DNA of 64,000 nt, taken from the NCBI RefSeq assembly GCF_002954725.1, contig NZ_MSCQ01000001.1, positions 655,857 to 719,856 of the forward strand, read 5' to 3'. Made by a program: the position numbers and the translations under genes. The notes beneath the pieces are model-generated. The model worked only from the letters and a program-made list of their open reading frames with translations. It had not been told where the DNA came from and made no database searches. Origin of the DNA: Photobacterium phosphoreum (GTDB lineage Bacteria > Pseudomonadota > Gammaproteobacteria > Enterobacterales > Vibrionaceae). Position 1 is the first letter of the stretch. The number at the start of each line of letters is the position of its first letter. Below, piece after piece: positions 55,175 to 64,000 of this stretch.

Positions 55175-56362
55175 ATGAAGAAAATCACATTAGCGACATT
55201 GATTGGTCTAGTTCTTACGGGTTGTGGCGGTGGCGGCGGTGATGATAGTACTGCACCTCAACCTCCTGTTGAGACCAAGCCTCAGTTGGTAATGGGTACG
55301 ATTGACCGTATTGATCCTGTTAATAATGAAATTACAGTCAATGGCATGCCATACCAAGTTAATGATGTTGAATACGCAAATAAACCGTTAGCAGATGGTA
55401 TTGCACTATTACAGCCTCAGATGATGGTTGAATTAACTGCATTAACTAAGTCAAATGTAACTGTGAGTATTGAACCGACAATGGTTGGTATCATTAGTGA
55501 TATCACAGCTAATACATTTGTAGTAAATGGCGTTACATTAAATTATGCAGTCCATTCCGATTTGAAAAATGGTGAGTGGGTAATGGTGTCGTCATTACCA
55601 GTTGTGACAGAATTAGGCCTTGGTTATAAAGTGTTATCTGTTATTAAAATTGAAAAAAATGATTTTGGTAATCGCTACGAGCTTGAAGGACGTTTAACTA
55701 ATTTAAATAAAGTGGATCAGACATTTAAAATTGGTGCTAGCACGTTAGTTAATTTTTCTAATGCTGCGACTAATAGTACAATTGAATGTGAAAATGGTCG
55801 TAACGATATTCAATGTTTAATTGATGCTGATCGTCAATGGGTTGAAGTTAGTGGTAAAATGCAAGACGGTATTTTCATGGCTGATGAAGTCGAGATTGAC
55901 AGTGATAATGCTGAAGGACAAGAAGTTGAAATTGAAGGTATCATTACTGATATAAATGCCGATAAAACTAAATTTACCCTTAATGCACGAAATAAATTTA
56001 CCGTTAGCCATCAAACAAAAATTGAATATAGTAATAGCAATAAACCAGCAGATAAAAGCAGGCTTGCTATAGGCTCATTTATTGAGGTTGAAGCGTTAAA
56101 TGGCGTTGCTCAAGAGATAGAGTTAGATTCTGATGATAGTAATGTATCGGGTTTTCGTGAATTTGAATATAGCGGTACAGCATTAAGTACTGGTGATCGA
56201 GGTAGCTTTACTGTAGATGGAAATCTGATCCATATTGATACTCATACTAAGTTTGATGATGATTTAAATGAGTATAATATTGATAGTCAGAGTGTTGAAG
56301 TTGAAGGTGTAATTATTAACGGTAAAAACGTTGCCCGCGAAATCGAACGTGAAGATGATTAA
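55175..56362 (+). CDS. Lipoprotein with repeated OB-like (DUF5666) units
   Basis: This protein of about 395 residues starts with a signal peptide and lipobox LTGC followed by a Gly-rich linker. The remainder consists of repeated beta-rich units of about 65-75 residues, each around a pattern like GxIxxIxxxxxxFxVNG, as in DUF5666 proteins. The C-terminal half is strongly acidic (Asp/Glu). ATG 55175 follows AAAGG; an earlier TTG at 55151 is unlikely. Function is unknown. Its position divergent to a two-component system suggests surface or periplasmic sensing of metals or stress (inference). Confidence 0.82.
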   Translation: MKKITLATLIGLVLTGCGGGGGDDSTAPQPPVETKPQLVMGTIDRIDPVNNEITVNGMPYQVNDVEYANKPLADGIALLQPQMMVELTALTKSNVTVSIEPTMVGIISDITANTFVVNGVTLNYAVHSDLKNGEWVMVSSLPVVTELGLGYKVLSVIKIEKNDFGNRYELEGRLTNLNKVDQTFKIGASTLVNFSNAATNSTIECENGRNDIQCLIDADRQWVEVSGKMQDGIFMADEVEIDSDNAEGQEVEIEGIITDINADKTKFTLNARNKFTVSHQTKIEYSNSNKPADKSRLAIGSFIEVEALNGVAQEIELDSDDSNVSGFREFEYSGTALSTGDRGSFTVDGNLIHIDTHTKFDDDLNEYNIDSQSVEVEGVIINGKNVAREIEREDD

Positions 56363-56364
56363 AT

Positions 56365-56396
56365 AACCTCGAACCTCGAACCTCGAACCTCGAACC
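56365..56396. repeat. Heptamer tandem repeat AACCTCG, four and a half copies
   Basis: Four exact copies of AACCTCG followed by AACC lie directly after the lipoprotein stop codon and just before its terminator. Such short repeats can change length by slippage. Confidence 0.95.
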
Positions 56397-56425
56397 AAAA
56401 GCGCCTATATATTGAGGCGCTTTTT
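56397..56425 (+). terminator. Intrinsic terminator after the DUF5666-like gene
   Basis: AAGCGCCT / AGGCGCTT stem with an eight-base loop and five T residues. Confidence 0.88.
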
Positions 56426-56504
56426 GCGTTTAAGAGCGTTTGGTTTTATTAATTGTACTTATACTAATCCCATTAATTAAGTGGTCGTCTTTCAAAAGCA
56501 TTAG

Positions 56505-56542
56505 ATTCCCTATCGCCCTCGCGGGCATTCACTGTAGGGAAT
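56505..56542. repeat. REP-like palindromic element
   Basis: ATTCCCTA (56505-56512) and TAGGGAAT (56535-56542) form an outer stem, and GCCC-TCGC-GGGC (56515-56526) an inner hairpin. The nested GC-rich palindrome next to TGACG resembles repetitive extragenic palindromes seen in many bacteria. Confidence 0.6.
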
Positions 56543-56589
56543 GACGAAAGAGGACATTAAATTGAGTCAGAAACTTATTGTGATTGGTA

Positions 56590-57018
56590 TTACTCACTAA
56601 TACAAAACTGTTGTTCTAAGTAACATCGGATTGATTGCTCACTAGCATCAAATTGTGGTGAGGGGACTTGAGTTGGATCAACCCATAGCCAACCTTCACA
56701 TTTATCGGGTTCTTTCAAGGTTAACTCACCGCTGAACTCGGTTGCGAGTAGAGCAACGCTAATATAATGCTTACCTGATTCAGAATAGGTAGCAAGGTTA
56801 TTGGTTACCGCAATCACTTGTGGCTTATAAATCGTGAGCCCCGTTTCTTCTTCTACTTCACGAATAGCACACTGACTAAAAGTTTCGCCTAATTCCATAT
56901 GACCACCAGGGATAGAATAGTACGGCGCATGACTGTTTTTACGCTTGCCAATTAATATTTGACCCTGCTGATTAACAATAATAATCCCAATTCCAACCAT
57001 GGGCGTTATAGCACTCAT
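56590..57018 (-). CDS. NUDIX hydrolase
   Basis: This 142-residue protein (ATG 57018, preceded by GGAGTAATA; a frame start at 57036 is less likely) contains the complete Nudix box GGHMELGETFSQCAIREVEEETGL-type motif with its Glu cluster for Mg binding, around residues 39-61. The enzyme hydrolyses a nucleoside diphosphate linked to another group. Its arrangement, with IPGGHMELGE, resembles NUDT15/MutT-like dNTP hydrolases, but the substrate is not readable from sequence. It is probably monocistronic and divergent from aroA. Confidence 0.88.
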   Translation of the reverse strand: MSAITPMVGIGIIIVNQQGQILIGKRKNSHAPYYSIPGGHMELGETFSQCAIREVEEETGLTIYKPQVIAVTNNLATYSESGKHYISVALLATEFSGELTLKEPDKCEGWLWVDPTQVPSPQFDASEQSIRCYLEQQFCISE

Positions 57019-57191
57019 TATTACTCCAATATTCATTGCTGTTATAGGAAACCACTTTACCGTAATTAGTCAGTAGATGGTGGAACAATATTAAACAGAG
57101 TTATCAAATACTAAAAAAACTGCTGCTAGATAACTGTGACATTATTGGGTACTCTGCTAGATAAGAAAAATTAGGATTGGAAGAATAATAA

Positions 57192-58472
57192 ATGGAAAGT
57201 TTAACCCTAGAGCCGATTGCCAAAGTTAACGGTGAAGTGAACCTGCCGGGTTCTAAGAGTGTATCAAATCGTGCTTTGTTATTAGCCGCGCTAGCAAAAG
57301 GCACTACACGTTTAACTAACTTATTAGATAGCGACGATATTCGCCATATGCTTAATGGATTAAAGCAACTTGGGGTTAATTATCGATTATCAGCAGATAA
57401 AACCGAATGTGAAGTAGACGGTTTGGGTCATGCTTTTACGACGATAGAGCCGCTTGAATTGTATTTAGGTAATGCGGGAACAGCAATGCGACCATTAGCG
57501 GCCGCGCTGTGTTTAGGCGCTGGAGAATATACGCTTACCGGCGAGCCAAGAATGAAAGAGCGCCCAATAGGTCATCTCGTTGATGCTCTGCGAAGTGCAG
57601 GGGCAGATATTCAATATCTAGAAAATGAACATTATCCACCATTAAAGATAACGGGTACTGGCATTGTGGGTGGTGACGTTGAGATTGATGGTTCGATTTC
57701 AAGTCAGTTTCTAACGGCTTTTTTGATGGCAGCGCCATTGGCAAGTGCTGATACGGTGATCAGTATTAAAGGTGATTTGGTATCAAAGCCTTATATTGAT
57801 ATTACCTTACACATAATGGCGCAATTTGGGGTTGAGGTTGAAAACCGTGATTACCAACAATTTGTAGTAAAAGGTTGTCAGCAATATCAATCGCCTGGTG
57901 AATTTTTAGTTGAAGGTGATGCATCATCGGCCTCTTATTTTCTAGCGGCAGCTGCGATTAAAGGCGGCGCTATTAAAGTGACGGGTATTGGTAAAAACAG
58001 TATTCAAGGCGATATCCAATTTGCTGATGCTCTGGCGGCCATGGGAGCGGATATTGAATGGGGTGATGATTACGTTATTGCTCGCGGTGGTGAATTAACG
58101 GCCATTGATATGGATTTTAACCATATACCTGATGCCGCAATGACAATCGCAACCACCGCTTTGTTTGCTAAAGGGACAACGTCGATTCGTAATGTTTATA
58201 ACTGGCGTGTTAAAGAAACTGACCGTTTAGCAGCCATGGCGACTGAGCTACGTAAAGTCGGCGCGAAGGTTGAAGAAGGGGATGACTATATTACGATCAC
58301 TCCACCAACAAAATTGAACCACGCAGAGATAGATACTTATGATGATCATCGAATGGCAATGTGCTTTTCGTTGGTGGCATTAAGCGATACAGCAGTGACG
58401 ATTAATGATCCTAAATGTACCTCAAAAACATTTCCTGATTATTTCACTAAACTTCAGAGTTTAAGTGTCTAA
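57192..58472 (+). CDS. aroA: 3-phosphoshikimate 1-carboxyvinyltransferase (EPSP synthase)
   Basis: This 426-residue enzyme of the shikimate pathway has the length of E. coli AroA (427). [20 protein letters not shown] and [15 protein letters not shown] are the substrate-binding motifs, with [19 protein letters not shown] and [14 protein letters not shown] near the C-terminus. A Gly-Asn-Ala-Gly-Thr-Ala-Met-Arg-Pro motif marks a class I, glyphosate-sensitive type. It feeds chorismate to the trp operon further left. Start ATG 57192 follows GGAAGAATAATAA. Confidence 0.98.
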   Translation: MESLTLEPIAKVNGEVNLPGSKSVSNRALLLAALAKGTTRLTNLLDSDDIRHMLNGLKQLGVNYRLSADKTECEVDGLGHAFTTIEPLELYLGNAGTAMRPLAAALCLGAGEYTLTGEPRMKERPIGHLVDALRSAGADIQYLENEHYPPLKITGTGIVGGDVEIDGSISSQFLTAFLMAAPLASADTVISIKGDLVSKPYIDITLHIMAQFGVEVENRDYQQFVVKGCQQYQSPGEFLVEGDASSASYFLAAAAIKGGAIKVTGIGKNSIQGDIQFADALAAMGADIEWGDDYVIARGGELTAIDMDFNHIPDAAMTIATTALFAKGTTSIRNVYNWRVKETDRLAAMATELRKVGAKVEEGDDYITITPPTKLNHAEIDTYDDHRMAMCFSLVALSDTAVTINDPKCTSKTFPDYFTKLQSLSV

Positions 58473-58515
58473 CAGCGAACGTTCTATTATTGATATTTAA
58501 GTTTGCAGTAGTGGT

Positions 58516-58543
58516 AGCCTGATGTGATTGCATCAGGCTTTTT
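58516..58543 (+). terminator. Intrinsic terminator after aroA
   Basis: AGCCTGATG / CATCAGGCT stem with a six-base loop, followed by TTTTT. Confidence 0.9.
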
Positions 58544-58685
58544 AATTGGTGTAAAAAGGTATGATAGAAAAGGCAATAACTATATAAATTTAAGATTTTT
58601 TTCCGTATAATGTGCCACCGTTTGATGGCTAACCCTAATTGGGGTTAAGTTATAGCTATTACGGATACATATTCGGAGAAAACTT

Positions 58686-59363
58686 ATGTCTACTCATGCT
58701 CCAGTCATTACTGTTGATGGGCCAAGTGGTGCAGGTAAAGGCACACTTTGTATGCTATTGGCAGAAAAACTTGGCTGGAATCTGCTCGATTCTGGTGCTA
58801 TTTACCGTGTGCTTGCACTTGCTGCACTTCATCATGGTGTAGATACTGAATCAGAAGATGCTTTAGTACCACTAGCTGCACATCTCGATGTTCAGTTTGT
58901 TGCAGAAGGTGAGTTGGTTCGAGTTATTCTTGAAGGCGAAGATGTTTCTGATACTCTTCGTACTGAAAAAGTAGGTAATGCAGCTTCAAAAGTCGCAGCA
59001 TTACCACGAGTACGTGAAGCATTATTACGTCGCCAGCGTGCATTTAATGAACAACCTGGTTTGGTTGCTGATGGGCGTGATATGGGTACAGTTGTATTCA
59101 CATCTGCTGAAGTGAAAATTTTCTTAGATGCTAGCGCTGAAGAACGTGCAACTCGTCGTATGAATCAGTTGCAAAAAAAGGGCTTAGATGTTAGTTTTAC
59201 CAGCCTTTTAAGCGAAATCCAGGAGCGAGACTACCGCGATCGCAATCGTGCTGTAGCGCCTTTACGCCCTGCTGATGATGCTTTGGTACTTGATTCAACT
59301 GAAATGTCTATTGAACAAGTATTGGAAAAAGTCTTGGCATATGTTGATGCTAAGCTAAAATAA
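58686..59363 (+). CDS. cmk: Cytidylate kinase
   Basis: This 225-residue kinase phosphorylates CMP and dCMP. P-loop [10 protein letters not shown] at the N-terminus, the CMP-binding insert and [11 protein letters not shown] are typical; the C-terminal [13 protein letters not shown] is conserved. A ribosome site GGAG precedes ATG 58686. The cmk-rpsA-ihfB order is as in enteric bacteria. Confidence 0.98.
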   Translation: MSTHAPVITVDGPSGAGKGTLCMLLAEKLGWNLLDSGAIYRVLALAALHHGVDTESEDALVPLAAHLDVQFVAEGELVRVILEGEDVSDTLRTEKVGNAASKVAALPRVREALLRRQRAFNEQPGLVADGRDMGTVVFTSAEVKIFLDASAEERATRRMNQLQKKGLDVSFTSLLSEIQERDYRDRNRAVAPLRPADDALVLDSTEMSIEQVLEKVLAYVDAKLK

Positions 59364-59372
59364 ACGAATCCT

Positions 59373-59396
59373 ATTTAGTTGCGTAAGCAGCTAAAT
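59373..59396 (+). promoter_or_regulatory. Hairpin upstream of rpsA
   Basis: ATTTAGTTGC / GCAGCTAAAT (one G-U pair) with loop GTAA lies between cmk and rpsA and is not followed by a T-run. It may belong to the cmk transcript end or to the rpsA leader, where S1 autoregulates its own synthesis in E. coli. Confidence 0.5.
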
Positions 59397-59486
59397 AACG
59401 TCGGTGTCATGGATGATAACTGACTTTATTATCAACCCCATGCGGTAGGATACCCATGGTTGTTTATCATATTGAAGATTAATTAA

Positions 59487-61157
59487 ATGACTGAATCTTT
59501 TGCTCAACTCTTTGCAGAGTCGCTAAACCAAGTTGAAACTCGCCCAGGTGCCATCGTTAAAGGTACTGTAATTGCTATCGAAAACGGTTACGTATTAGTT
59601 GACGCTGGTCTAAAATCTGAGTCATCTATTCCTGCTGAAGAATTCAAGAACGCTGCTGGCGAACTTGAAGTTGCAGTTGGTGATCAGGTTGATGTTGCTC
59701 TTGACGCGATCGAAGATGGTTTTGGTGAGACTAAACTTTCTCGTGAGAAAGCTAAGCGTCACGAAGCTTGGATCCAGCTTGAAAAAGCTTATGAAGATGC
59801 TGAAACAGTTGTTGGTATCATCAACGGTAAAGTTAAGGGCGGCTTCACAGTTGAACTTAACGGCATCCGTGCGTTCCTACCAGGTTCTCTAGTAGACGTA
59901 CGTCCAGTTCGTGACACTGCTCACCTTGAAAACAAAGAACTTGAGTTCAAAGTAATTAAGCTTGACCAGAAGCGCAACAACGTTGTTGTTTCACGTCGTG
60001 CTGTTATCGAATCTGAGAACAGTGTTGAACGTGATGAGCTACTTGCTTCTCTACAAGAAGGCATGGAAGTTAAAGGTATCGTTAAGAACCTTACTGACTA
60101 CGGCGCATTCGTTGATCTTGGCGGTGTTGACGGTCTTCTACACATCACTGACATGGCTTGGAAGCGTGTTAAGCACCCTTCTGAAATCGTTAATGTTGGC
60201 GATGAAATCAACGTTAAAGTTCTTAAGTTTGACCGTGAGCGTACTCGCGTATCACTAGGTCTTAAGCAACTTGGCGAAGATCCATGGGTTGCAATCGCTA
60301 AGCGTTACCCAGAAAGCACTAAGCTTACTGGTCGCGTAACTAACCTTACTGACTACGGCTGCTTCGTTGAAATCGAAGAAGGCGTTGAAGGTCTTGTTCA
60401 CGTTTCTGAAATGGATTGGACTAACAAAAACATCCACCCATCTAAAGTTGTTAACGTGGGCGATGAAGTTGAAGTTATGGTTCTTGATATCGACGAAGAA
60501 CGTCGTCGTATCTCTCTAGGTCTTAAGCAGTGTAAAGCTAACCCATGGCAGTCATTTGCAGAAATGCAAGCTAAGGGCGACAAAGTAACTGGTAAGATCA
60601 AGTCAATCACTGATTTCGGTATCTTCATCGGTCTTGAAGGCGGCATCGACGGTCTAGTTCACCTATCTGACATTTCTTGGAATGTTTCTGGTGAAGACGC
60701 GGTTCGTGACTTCAAGAAAGGCGACGAAATTTCTGCAGTAGTTCTTGCAGTTGACGCAGAGCGTGAGCGTATCTCTCTAGGCGTTAAGCAAATCGAAGAA
60801 GACCCGTTCAACAGCTTCGTAGCTGACACTAAGAAAGGCACTCTAATAACTGGTAAAGTTATTGCAGTTGACGCTAAAGGCGCAACTATTGAGCTAGCTG
60901 AAGGTGTTGAAGGTTACTTACGTGCTTCTGAAGCATCTGTAGACCGTGTTGAAGACGCAACTCTAATTCTTGCAGTTGGCGACTCTATTGAATCTAAGTT
61001 CACTGGTGTTGACCGTAAGAACCGCGTAGTTAACCTTTCTGTACGTGCTAAAGACGTTGCTGAAGAGCAAGAAGCAATGGCTACACTAAACAAAGCTGAT
61101 GACGCTGCGTTTGGTAATGCTATGGCTGACGCTTTCAAAGCTGCTAAAGGCGAATAA
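59487..61157 (+). CDS. rpsA: 30S ribosomal protein S1
   Basis: This 556-residue protein has six S1 (OB-fold) RNA-binding repeats, the first two mediating ribosome attachment. Repeats are recognisable by motifs such as [24 protein letters not shown] and [25 protein letters not shown]. Codon choice is strongly biased as expected for an abundant protein. Length matches E. coli S1 (557). Confidence 0.98.
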   Translation: MTESFAQLFAESLNQVETRPGAIVKGTVIAIENGYVLVDAGLKSESSIPAEEFKNAAGELEVAVGDQVDVALDAIEDGFGETKLSREKAKRHEAWIQLEKAYEDAETVVGIINGKVKGGFTVELNGIRAFLPGSLVDVRPVRDTAHLENKELEFKVIKLDQKRNNVVVSRRAVIESENSVERDELLASLQEGMEVKGIVKNLTDYGAFVDLGGVDGLLHITDMAWKRVKHPSEIVNVGDEINVKVLKFDRERTRVSLGLKQLGEDPWVAIAKRYPESTKLTGRVTNLTDYGCFVEIEEGVEGLVHVSEMDWTNKNIHPSKVVNVGDEVEVMVLDIDEERRRISLGLKQCKANPWQSFAEMQAKGDKVTGKIKSITDFGIFIGLEGGIDGLVHLSDISWNVSGEDAVRDFKKGDEISAVVLAVDAERERISLGVKQIEEDPFNSFVADTKKGTLITGKVIAVDAKGATIELAEGVEGYLRASEASVDRVEDATLILAVGDSIESKFTGVDRKNRVVNLSVRAKDVAEEQEAMATLNKADDAAFGNAMADAFKAAKGE

Positions 61158-61237
61158 TTGAGCGTTGAGGGAAATCGCTTTAGCTTTTTCCCTCTAAACG
61201 GCTATACTATTGAGAAACTTACTAAAACGGAGTGTTT

Positions 61238-61528
61238 ATGACAAAGTCTGAATTAATTGAAAGACTGTGCAGTCAACAAACACATCTTTCTGCCAAACAG
61301 GTAGAAGATGCAATCAAGGATATTCTTGAACATATGGCGAACACACTTGCAGAAGGTGATCGCATTGAGATCCGTGGCTTTGGTAGCTTCTCTTTGCATT
61401 ACCGTGCTCCTCGCGTTGGCCGTAATCCAAAGACAGGTGATAAAGTTGAGTTGGACGGCAAGTACGTTCCTCACTTTAAGCCAGGAAAAGAATTACGTGA
61501 CCGTGTTAATGCATCAATAGCTGCTTAA
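61238..61528 (+). CDS. ihfB: Integration host factor subunit beta
   Basis: This 96-residue HU-family DNA-bending protein has the beta-arm motif [22 protein letters not shown] with the Pro that intercalates in DNA. It pairs with IhfA. ATG 61238 is preceded by GGAG; the in-frame start two codons earlier is less likely. It has its own terminator. Confidence 0.97.
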   Translation: MTKSELIERLCSQQTHLSAKQVEDAIKDILEHMANTLAEGDRIEIRGFGSFSLHYRAPRVGRNPKTGDKVELDGKYVPHFKPGKELRDRVNASIAA

Positions 61529-61542
61529 CCGCGAATAGAACA

Positions 61543-61578
61543 AAAAAACGGCATACTCTCGGTATGCCGTTTTTTTAT
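61543..61578 (+). terminator. Intrinsic terminator after ihfB
   Basis: AAACGGCATAC / GTATGCCGTTT stem followed by seven T residues. Confidence 0.92.
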
Positions 61579-61656
61579 GTCTATAGATCATGGTTTGATC
61601 TGTAAAATTACTGCATAATCAGTACTTATGATTTAGATTTAGTGAGAGGATTCACG

Positions 61657-61941
61657 ATGAAGATTTTAGGAATTATTGTTCTAGTAGCCGCCTTTTTAAT
61701 CACTCTGGCTCTTGGTGCGCAAAATCAAATAATGGTTAGCTTTGATTATTTAATCGCTCAGGGTGAATTCCAACTTTCTACGCTATTAGGCACAGCATTT
61801 GGTGCCGGTTTTGTTATTGGTTGGGTGATCTGTGGTACTTTATACCTTAAAGCTCGATTTGCTAAAAATCGTTTAATGAAGAAAGTAACGAAGCAACAAC
61901 AAGAACTTGATCAGCTTCGTGCTAAGCCAATTAAGGAATAA
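61657..61941 (+). CDS. lapA: LapA family membrane protein
   Basis: This 94-residue protein has two membrane helices (about 4-22 and 42-64) and a short basic coiled C-terminus, as in YciS/LapA, partner of LapB in LPS assembly. ATG 61657 follows GAGAGG; the frame start at 61642 is less likely. lapB begins six bases after it. Confidence 0.93.
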   Translation: MKILGIIVLVAAFLITLALGAQNQIMVSFDYLIAQGEFQLSTLLGTAFGAGFVIGWVICGTLYLKARFAKNRLMKKVTKQQQELDQLRAKPIKE

Positions 61942-61947
61942 ATATTA

Positions 61948-63117
61948 ATGCTTGAATTGTTGTTCCTACTTTTACCTATTGCAGCCGCTTATGGCTGGTA
62001 TATGGGTAACAGGAGCGCAAGTAACCAAAAGCAAGAAAAGTCTGACCACTTATCTCGCCAATATGTAACAGGTCTTAATATGCTGTTATCAGACGAATCT
62101 GATAAAGCAGTAGACCTGTTCATTGAGTTGCTGCAGGTTGACAGTGAAACTATTGATACTCATCTTGCTCTCGGTAATTTATTCCGCAGCAGAGGAGAGG
62201 TCGATCGCGCCATTCGTATTCACCAAAACTTGATAGCAAGACCTAATTTATCGATTGAACAGCGTAATTTAGCCTTACAGCAATTAGCTAAAGATTATAT
62301 GGCTGCTGGTTTTTTTGATCGCGCAGAGCGTATTTTTGAGCAGTTGTTGGATGAGCCTGATTATCGCAAGCCTGCATTACAACAATTATTAGCTATTTAT
62401 CAACAAACGCGAGAGTGGGAAAAAGCCATTGATATGGCAACCCAGTTGGTGAAATTAGGTAAAACAAAACTAAAGCATGATATTGCCCATTATTGGTGTG
62501 AACTTTCCATGCTTGAGCTGAGTGCTCAGAATCAAGATAAAGCGATTCAGTTATTAAAAAAATCCCTATCAGTGGATAAAAACTGTGTGCGAGCTTCGAT
62601 TGCGATGGCGAAAATACAGGTTAAGCAGCAAGAATATAAGCAAGCTGCAAAAATTTTAGAACGGATCTCAGAGCAAGATATTGAGTTTGTTGGTGAGGCT
62701 TTACCCTTATTGCTTGAGTGTTATGAAGCAATGAATAATCAAACCGCATGGTTGAAGTATTTACAGTATTGTGTCGAACAAAAAGCAGGGGCCAGTGCTG
62801 AATTAATGCTCGCTGATGAAATTGCTAAACATGATGGCACAGTGACGGCACAGTCTTTTATGACACGCCAACTTCAAAAAAATCCAACCATGAAAGGCTT
62901 TTATCAATTGATGGAATATCATCTTGATGAAGCAGAAGAAGGCCGCGCTAAAGAAAGTTTAACCAGTTTGCGTCACTTAGTGGGTGAACAGCTTAAAGTG
63001 AAACCCCGTTATCGTTGTCGTCAATGTGGCTTTGCGACTCATGCTTTATATTGGCAGTGTCCATCTTGTAAGAGCTGGGGGCAAATCAAGCCAATTAGAG
63101 GGCTTGATGGTGAATAA
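61948..63117 (+). CDS. lapB: LPS assembly regulator LapB (YciM)
   Basis: This 389-residue protein has one N-terminal membrane anchor, nine or so tetratricopeptide repeats (about 35-340) and a C-terminal rubredoxin-like zinc ribbon with CRQCGF and CPSCKSWG. LapB brings LpxC to FtsH for proteolysis and so limits LPS synthesis. It forms an operon with lapA. Confidence 0.96.
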   Translation: MLELLFLLLPIAAAYGWYMGNRSASNQKQEKSDHLSRQYVTGLNMLLSDESDKAVDLFIELLQVDSETIDTHLALGNLFRSRGEVDRAIRIHQNLIARPNLSIEQRNLALQQLAKDYMAAGFFDRAERIFEQLLDEPDYRKPALQQLLAIYQQTREWEKAIDMATQLVKLGKTKLKHDIAHYWCELSMLELSAQNQDKAIQLLKKSLSVDKNCVRASIAMAKIQVKQQEYKQAAKILERISEQDIEFVGEALPLLLECYEAMNNQTAWLKYLQYCVEQKAGASAELMLADEIAKHDGTVTAQSFMTRQLQKNPTMKGFYQLMEYHLDEAEEGRAKESLTSLRHLVGEQLKVKPRYRCRQCGFATHALYWQCPSCKSWGQIKPIRGLDGE

Positions 63118-63138
63118 TTACCCTCATCTGTTTTTTCT

Positions 63139-63169
63139 AAAACCAGTGCAGTAATGTACTGGTTTTTTT
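63139..63169 (+). terminator. Intrinsic terminator after lapB
   Basis: AACCAGTGCA / TGTACTGGTT stem (one G-U pair) followed by seven T residues. Confidence 0.9.
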
Positions 63170-63215
63170 ATAGTTGTAGCTATCAAATTTATTGGATTGA
63201 TGTAAAATCCTGCCG

Positions 63216-63232
63216 GCGGTTGGGACAACCGC
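63216..63232 (+). promoter_or_regulatory. Hairpin at the 5' end of the pyrF message
   Basis: GCGGTTG-GGA-CAACCGC lies just after a likely -10 (TAAAAT at 63203-63208) and 35 bases before the pyrF start, so it would be at or near the mRNA 5' end. It could protect the message or tune its translation. Confidence 0.5.
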
Positions 63233-63266
63233 ATAATGGATGTATTTAGACATAATAGGAGCCTCA

Positions 63267-63977
63267 ATGCTAGACGCTAAAGTAACAGACCCTAAAGTAA
63301 TCGTTGCCCTTGACTATGATAATCATAATGAGGCGCTCGCTTTTGTCGATCGTATTGAGCCGGGAAGTTGCCGTTTAAAAGTCGGTAAAGAGATGTTCAC
63401 TTTTTTTGGCCCTGATTTCGTGCGTCAATTACATGATCGAGGCCACTCGGTATTTTTGGATTTGAAATTTCATGATATTCCAAACACATGTTCAAAAGCG
63501 GTAAGAGCGGCGGCTGAATTAGGGGTGTGGATGGTCAATGTGCACGCCAGTGGTGGTGAGCGAATGATGACAGCATCGCGTGAAATTCTAGAGCCGTATG
63601 GTAAAGATCGTCCATTACTAATTGGCGTAACGGTATTAACCAGTATGGAAGCGAATGATTTAGCCGGTATTGGTATTTCATGTCAGCCACAACAACAAGT
63701 ATTAAATTTAGCGACATTGACTAAAAATAGTGGCCTTGATGGCGTAGTATGTTCAGCGCAAGAAGCTAATTTATTAAAAGCGCAATTGGGGCAACAGTTT
63801 AAATTGGTCACACCGGGTATTCGTCCAGTTGGCAGTGAAGCTGGTGATCAGCGTCGAGTGATGACGCCTGTTGAAGCAATTGCTGCGGGATCTGATTATT
63901 TAGTGATTGGTCGTCCAATTACTCAAGCCAGTGATCCAGCTGCAGTATTAGCGGCTATTAATAAAACATTGGCTTAA
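63267..63977 (+). CDS. pyrF: Orotidine 5'-phosphate decarboxylase
   Basis: This 236-residue TIM-barrel enzyme makes UMP. The catalytic motif [17 protein letters not shown] holds the Asp-Lys-Asp residues; [14 protein letters not shown] and [20 protein letters not shown] complete the site. ATG 63267 follows TAGGAGCCTCA; the frame start at 63240 is less likely. Confidence 0.97.
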   Translation: MLDAKVTDPKVIVALDYDNHNEALAFVDRIEPGSCRLKVGKEMFTFFGPDFVRQLHDRGHSVFLDLKFHDIPNTCSKAVRAAAELGVWMVNVHASGGERMMTASREILEPYGKDRPLLIGVTVLTSMEANDLAGIGISCQPQQQVLNLATLTKNSGLDGVVCSAQEANLLKAQLGQQFKLVTPGIRPVGSEAGDQRRVMTPVEAIAAGSDYLVIGRPITQASDPAAVLAAINKTLA

Positions 63978-64000
63978 TTTTTAATAAATAAGCAAACGAT

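Overview
The window reads as a stretch of chromosome from a gammaproteobacterium of the family Vibrionaceae, most likely a Photobacterium (inference from protein similarity recalled from memory and from AT-rich intergenic DNA; species not determined). Nearly all genes are core genes. I see no rRNA, tRNA, insertion sequence, prophage or CRISPR array.

Layout. (1) 0-6 kb: the 3' end of an iron alcohol dehydrogenase, cardiolipin synthase, an RluA-type pseudouridine synthase, a small basic ORF, an RlmI-like methyltransferase, a short SbmA/BacA-type transporter and a probable AspS-type pilotin lipoprotein. (2) 6-28 kb: a block in the same general order as the Escherichia coli trp-cysB region: yciI, yciA, yciB, (a dicarboxylate/amino-acid symporter), trpA-trpB-trpCF-trpD-trpG-trpE, rnm, yciO, rluB, yciK, sohB, yciN, topA, miaE, an unknown membrane protein, cysB. 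The trp operon has an excellent TrpR operator overlapping its promoter, but its leader peptide holds only one Trp codon. (3) 28-40 kb: a methyltransferase, a PAS-GGDEF-EAL protein, a TyrP-like transporter, a CinA/YfaY protein, a YbaY-META lipoprotein, and an acid-resistance pair (PotE-like antiporter plus arginine decarboxylase AdiA). (4) 40-48 kb: yfaE-nrdB-nrdA, ubiG, an unlisted 47-residue membrane ORF and gyrA. (5) 48-57 kb: serC, then an accessory-looking stretch of about 7.5 kb before aroA: a PTS EIIC-EAL fusion, a TauE/SafE exporter, a lipocalin-histidine kinase-response regulator operon, a divergent DUF5666-like lipoprotein with a heptamer repeat behind it, a REP-like palindrome and a NUDIX hydrolase. 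(6) 57-64 kb: aroA, cmk, rpsA, ihfB, lapA, lapB, pyrF.

How the genes work together. The trp genes encode the whole route from chorismate to tryptophan. NrdA, NrdB and YfaE form class Ia ribonucleotide reductase and the ferredoxin that maintains its cofactor. AdiA with the antiporter should consume protons by turning arginine into exported agmatine. LapA/LapB control LPS synthesis. Two proteins (29.6-31.6 kb and 49.7-51.8 kb) link sensing modules to cyclic-di-GMP turnover.

The items most worth following up are the EIIC-EAL fusion, the decayed-looking trp leader, the kinase/regulator/lipocalin/DUF5666 envelope module, the PotE-like partner of AdiA, and the small membrane ORF ending in a 13-bp tandem repeat. 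All calls are from reading the sequence; no database search was run.
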